From the NCBI GenBank assembly GCA_013203015.1, contig JABMPO010000419.1:1-8139 (forward strand): a DNA stretch of 8,139 bases. Reading direction: 5' to 3'. This document shows positions 1-6,369 of this stretch, in pieces. A program made the translations under genes and the position numbers. Below the pieces are notes generated by a model. That model did no database searches and was not told the DNA's origin. It saw only the letters and a program-made list of their open reading frames with translations. Position 1 is the stretch's first letter. Every line of letters starts with the position of its first letter. The stretch is from Fidelibacterota bacterium (GTDB taxonomy: Bacteria > Fidelibacterota > Marinisomatia > Marinisomatales > TCS56).

Positions 1-158
1 GAGTAGTTAGAATCGTTGGCATTAAGCAAGTAGGAGAATTTTGATCATAAGGAATTATTTACGTCTACTGGAAAATATTTCAATGATTATTTTTCCACAA
101 TCGGAGAATAAAACCGTTTGCTGTCGGACAAGAATTCACATTTCCGATGGCACGAATC

Positions 159-188
159 TTGACATATCATTGTTGAAGTTTATTTAAT
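159..188 (+). promoter_or_regulatory. Candidate sigma-70-type promoter upstream of the truncated ATPase gene
   Basis: A perfect TTGACA lies at 159-164 and TTTAAT (5 of 6 matches to TATAAT) at 183-188, with an 18-bp spacer. TATTTA at 181-186 with a 16-bp spacer is a poorer alternative. Transcription would begin near 195, leaving a leader of about 50 nt before the ATG at 245. The remainder of 1-244 shows no convincing gene. A short open stretch at 3-44 ending in TGA could be the last codons of an upstream gene, but it is too short to call. In an FCB-type organism the main sigma factor may prefer other -10/-35 sequences, so this is a pattern match only. Confidence 0.35.
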
Positions 189-201
189 TGCGGATAAAAC
201 A

Positions 202-229
202 CAGATTGCACTGAATGCAGCGTGATCTG
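202..229 (+). other. Imperfect stem-loop in the leader of the ATPase remnant
   Basis: CAGAT (202-206) pairs with ATCTG (225-229). Inside it TGCA (207-210) can pair with TGCA (216-219) across a 5-nt loop, leaving GCGTG as a one-sided bulge. It lies within the predicted leader, ending 15 nt before the ATG at 245 and just before the weak ribosome-binding AGG at 234-236. The stem is short and bulged, so it could easily be chance. Confidence 0.2.
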
Positions 230-244
230 AAGTAGGTATAAATA

Positions 245-508
245 ATGTCTGGAAAGATTATCAGTATCATATCGAATAAAGGCGGGGTTGGGAAAACCTT
301 GTTTGCGATAGAAGTAGCTAATTTCCTGGGATTAATGGGAAAGGAAGTATTGCTAATAGATACCGATATCAACACCGGGGATGTTTCCATCAAATTGGAC
401 TTGCGGACGGGAAAAACGTTGCTGGATTTCTTTGAAAAAAATGAATCATACCTGGATAATTTGATCATAGTAGGTAATTATGCTTTAAGTAACAATTTCT
501 ACGATTAG
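245..508 (+). pseudogene. C-terminally truncated CpaE/MinD/ParA-like P-loop ATPase
   Basis: The 87-residue product begins like a deviant-Walker-A ATPase of the ParA/MinD superfamily. KGGVGKT at residues 12-18 has the signature lysine K12 and the catalytic-type K17-T18. The next strand and switch I region, LLIDTDINTGDVSIKLDL at residues 36-53, carries D39 and D41. The GDV-x-x-x-LDL wording and the following TLLDFFE resemble CpaE/TadZ-type localisation ATPases more than plasmid ParA. Family members usually run to 250 residues or more. Here the Walker B/switch II aspartate, the nucleotide-base contacts and the C-terminal helices are all absent. After about residue 72 the family resemblance stops and an unrelated tail leads to TAG. 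I find no continuation in the other two forward frames before the next gene. The start is supported by AGG 8 nt upstream. A decayed or deleted gene is the likeliest reading; a real small protein retaining only the nucleotide-binding edge is less likely. Confidence 0.7.
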
Positions 509-559
509 ATTTGAATTAATTGCTTAACTTAGTCAATACTAATAATTTCACATTCAGAT

Positions 560-575
560 ATCAAAGCGCTTTGAT
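560..575. promoter_or_regulatory. Perfect 16-bp palindrome, candidate operator
   Basis: ATCAAAGC followed directly by its exact reverse complement GCTTTGAT. The arms can be extended to GATA/TATC at the outer ends if one T is bulged. It lies 17 bp before the ATG at 593 and upstream of the AGGA ribosome-binding site at 584-587. The central AAAGCGCTTT with a CpG at the axis is the form typical of LacI/CcpA-family operators, which is family knowledge; no LacI-type gene is in the window. A weak promoter (TTGCTT 520-525, 17 bp, TAATTT 543-548) would place the palindrome at or just after the transcription start, a repressing position. It could alternatively act as an RNA hairpin in the leader, but an 8-bp stem with no loop is better suited to binding a dimeric protein. 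Confidence 0.45.
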
Positions 576-592
576 TATCGTGCAGGAAAATC

Positions 593-1303
593 ATGATTGA
601 CAGCCCTACCCAAAATATTAAATATAATTTTTTGTTTCAGAATGGTCACGAATTAGATTTTGATATTCATCTGAATTGTGATTCTATGGAATATATGACA
701 ACCTCTAGGTCACATTATCCCGAATGGACCAAAATTGACTATGAACCACGCTGTGACCAATGTCCTATAGCTGACAGCGGCGCTGAATATTGTCCGATAG
801 CTGTAAACCTGATTGATGTAGTCAAAGCATTCAAAGATAGCAATTCTTATGATATAGTCAATTGCAAGGTTGAAACTCAAGCACGAACCTACCTAAAGGC
901 TGATGTTTCAATACAAACCGCTCTCAGTTCTTTACTTGGAATTATCATGGTCACCAGTGGCTGTCCGGCAATGGATAAGCTACGTCCCATGGTAAAATTT
1001 CATCTGCCATTTGCATCAATTGAAGAAACTATATATCGCGCGTCAGCCATGTATTTACTGGCACAATATTTTCGAAAAAAACAGGGTAACAGGGCTGAAA
1101 TTGAGTTAGATGGTCTGATAGCAATTTATAAGAGAATTGACCATATTAATGCTAGGCTTTGTCGGCGACTCAGATCCGCAACCAATAAAGATGCCAGCCT
1201 CAATGCTGTGGTTGTGTTGGATGTATTTGCAAAAATGATTCCCATGTCGGTTGAGGAAACACTGTTGAGTTTCGATAATTTGTTTAGTGGCTATATAGAT
1301 TGA
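593..1303 (+). CDS. Conserved protein of unknown function with CxxC...C cluster, probably DUF6901 family
   Basis: This is an intact 236-residue soluble protein without signal peptide or membrane span. It appears to match the conserved DUF6901 family, which I recognise from its signature wording rather than from a search. A PEWT element at 43-46 is followed by a cysteine cluster, C54-D-Q-C57-P and C67-P-I-A. Next come R98-T-Y with SSLLG at 112-116, then the most striking block, SGCP (122-125) and LRPM (130-133) followed by FHLPF (136-140) and EETIYR (144-149). The C-terminal half is helical. C54, C57, C67, C124 and H137 could bind a metal, but this is inference and no function is known to me. 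The ATG is well supported by AGGA 5 nt upstream. It follows the ATPase remnant by 84 bp on the same strand and has its own palindromic candidate operator, so it is probably transcribed separately. No terminator with a clear U-tract follows it. Confidence 0.75.
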   Translation: MIDSPTQNIKYNFLFQNGHELDFDIHLNCDSMEYMTTSRSHYPEWTKIDYEPRCDQCPIADSGAEYCPIAVNLIDVVKAFKDSNSYDIVNCKVETQARTYLKADVSIQTALSSLLGIIMVTSGCPAMDKLRPMVKFHLPFASIEETIYRASAMYLLAQYFRKKQGNRAEIELDGLIAIYKRIDHINARLCRRLRSATNKDASLNAVVVLDVFAKMIPMSVEETLLSFDNLFSGYID

Positions 1304-1384
1304 CGGATATCATCTTCTTAGTAATATAGCAATGGACTACCCTGGGTATTCTTATCGTCATTTTCTTGCCAAAGGCATTAATAA

Positions 1385-1414
1385 TTGACTGCTATTCTAT
1401 GATTGTACATTAAT
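1385..1414 (+). promoter_or_regulatory. Weak candidate promoter for the sensor kinase
   Basis: TTGACT at 1385-1390 and ATTAAT (4 of 6 matches) at 1409-1414 are 18 bp apart in the 257-bp gap before the kinase. The gap (1304-1560) otherwise holds a small TGCC-AAA-GGCA stem at 1367-1377, an 11-nt palindrome at 1338-1348 and the two inverted repeats listed separately. I see no gene in it. Confidence 0.22.
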
Positions 1415-1480
1415 ATTGCTTAGCGTAATTTTAAAAAACATTTTTAACAGGCACAATATTTGTAATTAAAGTTATCAAGC

Positions 1481-1497
1481 ATTCACTTAAATTGAAT
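1481..1497. promoter_or_regulatory. Near-perfect 17-nt inverted repeat upstream of the kinase
   Basis: ATTCACTTAAATTGAAT has seven of eight symmetric pairs complementary around a central A; the only mismatch is the sixth pair. It lies 63 bp before the kinase ATG and could be a dimeric regulator site. AT-rich inverted repeats arise by chance fairly often, so the call is tentative. Confidence 0.25.
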
Positions 1498-1498
1498 T

Positions 1499-1517
1499 AC
1501 TTTCCTAGCAGGGAAGT
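1499..1517 (+). other. Stem-loop in the kinase leader
   Basis: ACTTTCC (1499-1505) pairs with GGGAAGT (1511-1517) across a TAGCA loop, giving seven pairs with one G-U wobble. It begins one base after the 17-nt inverted repeat and ends 43 bp before the ATG. No U-tract follows, so it is not a terminator. A regulatory leader hairpin or chance are both possible. Confidence 0.25.
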
Positions 1518-1560
1518 GACTGTTCTAGCGTGATAATTTCAGCGCAATAAATGAAGTCAG

Positions 1561-3693
1561 ATGAAAGCAGGAATTATTAAAACACTAACTCTAATACTCG
1601 TTCTGAGTTTCAGATTGTCGGCTACGAATGAAATTGCCGAAAGTAGTGTTGTTCAGGTCCGGGGACATTATAATTATCCACCCTATGAGTTTCTTGACAG
1701 TTCCGGGCAGCCGGCAGGGCTAAATGTTGAATTTTTCAATGCTGTTGCGAAAATTACTGGTTTGAAAATTAATTTAGAGCTTGGTCCCTGGGATGAAATT
1801 TACCAGGCTCTTGATTCCGGTGAAATTGATGTACTGATTGGAATGTATTATTCCAAAGATCGTGCTGAAAAATTTGATTTTAGCATTCCCTATGAAACGG
1901 TTTCATATTCAATCTTCACTCAGAAGAATTCTAATATCTCTCAACTTGAAGATCTCCATGGGAAAAATATTGTCCTGGTTGAAGGAGGGGCCAGTATCAA
2001 TTTTATTAATGATCAGAATTTATCAGCAGAAATTACCACAGTATCATCTTCAGTGGATGCTCTACGATTATTGGCAGCTGGGAATTATGATTGTACGCTG
2101 ATTCCTAATGTGCAGGGGCAGTATAATCTGCGGAAATATGGTTTTGATAATCTAATGGCGGTTGGTCCTTTATTACTCCCCCGCAACGCATCGTTTGCTT
2201 TGAAGAAGGGTAATCTGGAATTATTAACCAAAATGAACGAGGGAATCCAAACCCTGAAGCAGACCGGACAATATGATCGCATACATATAAAATGGATCGA
2301 GATTTATGAGGGGCGGCAATTTGTAACTCAACAAATGATACGTAATGCGGTATTGGTGGGAATCGTCGTCATTGTTTTATTTTTTATTACCATTGGTGGA
2401 CTTGCTGTTCTGCGCAAACAGATTATCAGGAAAACACGTGATTTACTGGAAGAAATTCAGGAACGCAAAAAAGTAGAAGATGCTCTGCAACAAGCCAATC
2501 GAATGCAGGATGTCATCTACAAGATTGCCCATGCTGTCAGCGGTACTGGTAATCTGTATGATTTGTATACTTTAATCAGAAACACCCTTCATGAAGTAAT
2601 AAATACGCGCAATTTTTATATAGCATTTTATGACAGTGAGACTGAAATGTTGTCTTTCCCTTATTTTATCGATGAAAAAGATGATCCTCCTGAACCGCGG
2701 ACACTGGGATTGAGCCTGACCGATTACATCCTTAAAACCGGAAAACCGGTTTTTTATAAAAAATCTGACATTATTAATTTAATTAAACAAGGGAAAATTA
2801 ATCATGCAGGTACACCTTCGGAATTATGGTTGGGTGCACCTCTAAAGGTCAGTGAAGAAGTCATTGGAGCAATTGTGGTACAAAGCTATGCGGACGATAT
2901 GCTCTATAGTGAGAGAGATTTAGATATCTTGGAATTTGTTTCCAATAAAATTGGCAATGCTATCCACCATAAACAGACCCAGGAAGCAATAATCAAATCC
3001 GAGGAAAAATACCGACTTTTATCGGAACAATTAAACGAAGCCAACAAAATGAAAAAACTATTGTTGGATGTAATTACCCATGATTTGAAGAATCCAGCGG
3101 GCGTAATCAATGGGATGTCAGAAATGTTGTTGGATGAGGATCCTGACAACGAAGGATTGCAATTAGTCAGTGAGAGTTGTACAAATCTACTAAGTGTTAT
3201 TGAAAACGCTACTATTATGTCCAAGGTAACCCTGGGAGATGAAATAGCCCTGGATCAGATCAATCTAGTCGATATTATTCAGCAGGTAGCGAATGAATTT
3301 GATTCAAGTTTAAAAACCAAGGACATGACCATCAGTCTGAATAATTCCTCGCCGGTAATGGTTAAAGCTAATCCGATTATTGCTGAAGTGTTTAAAAATT
3401 ATATTAGTAATGCAATAAAATATTCCTCTGATGGCAAACGGATCGAAGTGGAAATTGAAAAGGGAGATGGTTATTTTAATGTCCAATACCTGGATTTTGG
3501 TCCAACTATTCCCGAGCAGAAACGCCCTCTGATTTTTAATCGGGGCGTTCAATTGGAAAAAGGTGCCAAGCGGGGTCGAGGTTTGGGATTGGCAATTGTA
3601 AAAAGGATTGCTGAAGCTCACGGTGGTGAAGTTGGGGTTTTACCGAATTTACCGACTGGTAATATTTTTTACTTGCGGTTACCGGCCGCGTAA
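1561..3693 (+). CDS. Membrane sensor histidine kinase: periplasmic solute-binding domain, GAF, HisKA, HATPase_c
   Basis: The 710-residue protein is a one-piece ligand sensor. A signal peptide (1-21, cleavage likely after LSA) precedes a family-3 solute-binding domain (about 30-255). This has the PPYEF hinge strand (40-44), a GLNVEF segment (53-58) and SKDRAEKFDFS (98-108), whose R101 sits where amino-acid-binding members hold the ligand carboxylate. One membrane span (263-284) follows, then a charged helical linker, a GAF domain (about 332-470) and a second helical linker. HisKA carries the phospho-acceptor H507 in HDLKNP. HATPase_c shows the N box (N613, N617 to Y621), D645-F-G in the G1 box, IFNRG (658-662) and GRGLGL (G672, G674, G676). 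The second G1 glycine is T649. The family role is ATP-dependent autophosphorylation on the histidine and phosphotransfer to a response regulator; none is encoded here and no receiver domain is fused. The start has only a weak GAAG upstream, but the signal peptide begins there. A nearby ATG at 1551 is out of frame. Confidence 0.93.
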   Translation: MKAGIIKTLTLILVLSFRLSATNEIAESSVVQVRGHYNYPPYEFLDSSGQPAGLNVEFFNAVAKITGLKINLELGPWDEIYQALDSGEIDVLIGMYYSKDRAEKFDFSIPYETVSYSIFTQKNSNISQLEDLHGKNIVLVEGGASINFINDQNLSAEITTVSSSVDALRLLAAGNYDCTLIPNVQGQYNLRKYGFDNLMAVGPLLLPRNASFALKKGNLELLTKMNEGIQTLKQTGQYDRIHIKWIEIYEGRQFVTQQMIRNAVLVGIVVIVLFFITIGGLAVLRKQIIRKTRDLLEEIQERKKVEDALQQANRMQDVIYKIAHAVSGTGNLYDLYTLIRNTLHEVINTRNFYIAFYDSETEMLSFPYFIDEKDDPPEPRTLGLSLTDYILKTGKPVFYKKSDIINLIKQGKINHAGTPSELWLGAPLKVSEEVIGAIVVQSYADDMLYSERDLDILEFVSNKIGNAIHHKQTQEAIIKSEEKYRLLSEQLNEANKMKKLLLDVITHDLKNPAGVINGMSEMLLDEDPDNEGLQLVSESCTNLLSVIENATIMSKVTLGDEIALDQINLVDIIQQVANEFDSSLKTKDMTISLNNSSPVMVKANPIIAEVFKNYISNAIKYSSDGKRIEVEIEKGDGYFNVQYLDFGPTIPEQKRPLIFNRGVQLEKGAKRGRGLGLAIVKRIAEAHGGEVGVLPNLPTGNIFYLRLPAA

Positions 3694-3761
3694 TTTTTTA
3701 ATAAATTATTAAAGCTCCATATTGCCAGAACTTTTGGCGCATTTAAGCAGCTTTTATTTTT
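3694..3761. other. Convergent intergenic region with weak hairpins
   Basis: This 68-bp gap separates the convergent kinase and barrel genes, where a shared terminator is expected. It contains an AT-only inverted repeat (TTTAATAA, A, TTATTAAA at 3697-3713) and a six-pair stem at 3724-3738 (GCCAGA with TTTGGC's complementarity, one G-U pair, 3-nt loop). A T-rich run lies at 3752-3763. The T-run is about 14 nt past the second stem, so neither hairpin forms a standard intrinsic terminator. Confidence 0.25.
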
Positions 3762-6185
3762 TTAGAAATCCTCCTCAAAATCTTCTCCTTCTTCTCCCCG
3801 ATTGCGACGTTGTTGTTTAAAATTATTAAAATTATAACTGATTGTAAGCATGGCTGTAGGGGCGTCTCTGGTATTGCGGCTGTAGGCATAAAAATTATCA
3901 CCTTCAGCTGTGTATTCTCTAATTGCGGAACTGAAAATATCATTGATCTGAAGAGTCAAGCTGAGGTTTCGTCCCAGTAGATTGCGGCGAATTCCCAGGT
4001 TGGTTACATAATAGCCGGCACGGGTACCCTGGGAAGAAGCTGAGGGACTATTGTAACGACCGGTCAACTGGATTCGAGTCGCATCGCCAAACCGGAATAT
4101 ATTATTTAATCGGAGACTCCAGTTATCGCTGGAATGATTGTAGGAATTACCGGCAAATTCGCCTTCAACCTGGTAAACATAGATATTCCCAATCAAGTTT
4201 ATATCCCACCACTTGATTTCTTTAATATTGAACATCAACTCCAAGCCGGTTGATTGGCTCTGACCCACATTTTCAACACTATGGAGGGTGACATTAGCGG
4301 CATAAATTTGTCGTGTGCGTTCTATCAGATTTTGCCTTTCCCGCAAATAACCTTCCACCGAAATCAGATTATTACTGAAAGGTAATTGGATACCCAATTC
4401 ATATGAATTGATATATTCCGGTTTCAGGTTGGAATTTCCCTTACGCACGTTATAGGCGTCAGTCCAGGTCAGGAATGGTTCAAGATAATATCCACGGGGC
4501 CGGTTTATGCGACGCGAGTAGCTGGACATTATTTGAATTTTATCGGTCATTTTCCAGGAACCATGTAGAGTTGGGAAATAATCCCAACGCTTGATTGGTG
4601 TTGAAGAATCACCGCCGGAAACGGTCACTGTGCGATCGGTAAATTCACTGCGGATACCAATCTGGTATCCCAGACGGTTTTTATCTTGCGAAAAGAGGGA
4701 ATATATGGAATGGATCGCACGACGATAATCAATATTGTGACTGAATTCTGGTAGATAAATGAAATCAGCAGTGACCGAATCATACTGGGAAAATCCGGTA
4801 ATATCGGTGCTGTGCCTTTCGTGGCCCTGATAGCCGGCTTCAAATTTGGACCCGCGTGCAAACGGTTGTTGATAATGTATTGCTCCGCGCAACCTGTCGG
4901 AGGGTCCTTTTTCGGTAGTTAATTGCCCGGATTTGACAGTCTGATCCGCGGTCATTAACCGATTGCTGGATTCCTCATCCCCTGCTCGGTGAAAATACAT
5001 CATACGCATGGACAATTCAGCTTTCGAGGCATAAATGTGTTGGTAATCGACAGCTACCATCTGCATTTCTCCACCGCGTTCGGAATCACTATAGCTAAGA
5101 TAATTGTTATTGATTGTACCCGGTGACCAGACTTCACGGAAGTCCAACTCCGATGTTCGCTCCATGCGGAAATCGCCAATTCTGAAACCCAGATTGAGAT
5201 TATCCTGCTGGCTCAGAAATAATTGAATTTCACCATTAAGACCCATTCTTCTGCGTTGAGAGTCCGTGCTACCAGTAGAATTGATCGTTGAGGTTGTGTC
5301 GTTGAAAATAGTACGGTTCTCGGACTCAGTTTGCCCGGGACGAGTCCGTTGACTATAATTACCCCCCAGAGAAATGTTGCCAAAACCGTTACGGAAATTT
5401 AGCAGGAAATCAGCACCGTATTTATCATCAAGCCCACCATTGGTGTTGGTCATTCCACTGACACCTTCCAAGCGTCTTTTTTTGGTGATTACGTTAATAA
5501 TTCCGGATATTCCCTCGGGATCATATCTTGCCGAAGGATTAGTAATAATTTCAATATTATCGATTGTCGAAGCGGGGATTTGCTGCAATACGTCATTGGC
5601 ATCCAGGGCTGTTGGCCGGTTATCAATCAAAACGGTGAAGCTTGAACTGCCGCGTAAGGATACATTTCCCTCAAGATCAACTGACAGTGAGGGGACGTTT
5701 TCCAGCACATCAACTGCGGTACCGGCGATATGAGCATAGTTCTCACTGACGTTGACCACTTTCTTGTCGATCTTGTATTCGACCAATGGTCGATCGGCAA
5801 TAACTTCGACAGTTTGTGCAGCGATAACCGTTCGTTCCAGATAAATTTTTCCCAGCTCAACGCGCAGTTGGCGACGGCCGATTCTCAAGTCTGCAATGCG
5901 GTTAACCTTGTAACCGATAAATTTGATATCCAGAAAAAACTGCCCTGGCGGAATCTCATTTATAATGAATTTTCCATTTGCATTAGTAGTGGCACCGCTG
6001 ACAAAACTACTGTCACTGGTTTTAAACAGTACAATATTTGCATATTCCAGTTTACTGCTGTTTATGGAATCAAAGACCTGTCCGGAGATAATACCCCGGG
6101 GATTTCCTTGTGGTCGTTGCCCCGGAATCAGAACCGGGGTTAAGAAAAACAATATCATCCAGATTTGGAGAAAGCGTCGTTTCAT
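3762..6185 (-). CDS. Outer-membrane beta-barrel / TonB-dependent-receptor-like protein
   Basis: The 807-residue protein has a signal peptide (about 1-22, ending near IPGQ), then a carboxypeptidase-regulatory-like beta-sandwich (about 32-117; GQVFDS, N70-G-K-F, FIGYK near 89-93). A plug domain (about 125-236) follows, with DVLENVPSLSVD (159-170), the GNVSLRG turn (173-179), the LIDNRP turn (186-191) and the closing GIINVITKK (228-236). The rest alternates short polar turns and amphipathic strands, as in the outer membrane beta-barrel family (OMP_b-brl_3 type). The barrel seems to end at TISYNFNNF, after which an 18-residue tail (790-807) is first basic and then acidic. In this family the barrel takes up or exports substrates at the outer membrane, but the substrate cannot be read from sequence and no SusD partner is adjacent. 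I see no certain TonB box. The ATG is supported by AGGA (complement of 6194-6197) 8 nt upstream. The neighbouring glycosidase gene on the same strand ends 184 bp upstream. Confidence 0.9.
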   Translation of the reverse strand: MKRRFLQIWMILFFLTPVLIPGQRPQGNPRGIISGQVFDSINSSKLEYANIVLFKTSDSSFVSGATTNANGKFIINEIPPGQFFLDIKFIGYKVNRIADLRIGRRQLRVELGKIYLERTVIAAQTVEVIADRPLVEYKIDKKVVNVSENYAHIAGTAVDVLENVPSLSVDLEGNVSLRGSSSFTVLIDNRPTALDANDVLQQIPASTIDNIEIITNPSARYDPEGISGIINVITKKRRLEGVSGMTNTNGGLDDKYGADFLLNFRNGFGNISLGGNYSQRTRPGQTESENRTIFNDTTSTINSTGSTDSQRRRMGLNGEIQLFLSQQDNLNLGFRIGDFRMERTSELDFREVWSPGTINNNYLSYSDSERGGEMQMVAVDYQHIYASKAELSMRMMYFHRAGDEESSNRLMTADQTVKSGQLTTEKGPSDRLRGAIHYQQPFARGSKFEAGYQGHERHSTDITGFSQYDSVTADFIYLPEFSHNIDYRRAIHSIYSLFSQDKNRLGYQIGIRSEFTDRTVTVSGGDSSTPIKRWDYFPTLHGSWKMTDKIQIMSSYSRRINRPRGYYLEPFLTWTDAYNVRKGNSNLKPEYINSYELGIQLPFSNNLISVEGYLRERQNLIERTRQIYAANVTLHSVENVGQSQSTGLELMFNIKEIKWWDINLIGNIYVYQVEGEFAGNSYNHSSDNWSLRLNNIFRFGDATRIQLTGRYNSPSASSQGTRAGYYVTNLGIRRNLLGRNLSLTLQINDIFSSAIREYTAEGDNFYAYSRNTRDAPTAMLTISYNFNNFKQQRRNRGEEGEDFEEDF

Positions 6186-6369
6186 TAATTAAATCCTGTA
6201 AAATGCTTTAAGTGGCAGGTTTAAATTTATATCGCTTTATTCATTTTGCTATTATTAGGAATGTCGAGAAAAACGGATTGTTCAAGTAATTGTATTGAAT
6301 CTGAGAATAATCCAGTTATTACCAGCAATTATGTTCTTAGACTTGATTAACCAGTATTTAGTAAAAATT
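6186..6369 (-). other. Intergenic gap between the glycosidase and barrel genes
   Basis: The 184-bp AT-rich gap holds no gene on either strand. The ribosome-binding AGGA for the barrel gene is at 6194-6197 (minus strand). I found no well-spaced -35/-10 pair and no GC-rich stem with a U-tract after the glycosidase stop at 6370. Whether the two genes are co-transcribed cannot be decided from the sequence. Confidence 0.4.

Noticed and set aside
3..44. Short open stretch ending in TGA at the left edge, possibly the tail of an upstream gene
   Set aside because: Only 13 codons are visible, with no recognisable motif. A real tail and chance cannot be told apart.
69..97. Hairpin TGGAAAA / TTTTCCA as a terminator for an upstream gene
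   Set aside because: The stem is AT-rich with a loop of more than ten bases and no T-run follows on either strand.
184..468. 94-codon open frame on the minus strand
   Set aside because: It lies opposite the ATPase segment with the clear Walker A motif, and its translation resembles no known family. It is an antisense shadow.
1338..1377. 11-nt palindrome TACCC-T-GGGTA and a TGCC-AAA-GGCA stem as a terminator after the 593-1303 gene
   Set aside because: The palindrome has no room for an RNA loop at full pairing, the second stem is only four pairs, and neither is followed by a proper U-tract.
5374..6192. Three plus-strand open frames of 89 to 137 codons
   Set aside because: They lie opposite the plug and N-terminal domains of the barrel gene, whose motifs and signal peptide are clear. 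They are antisense shadows.
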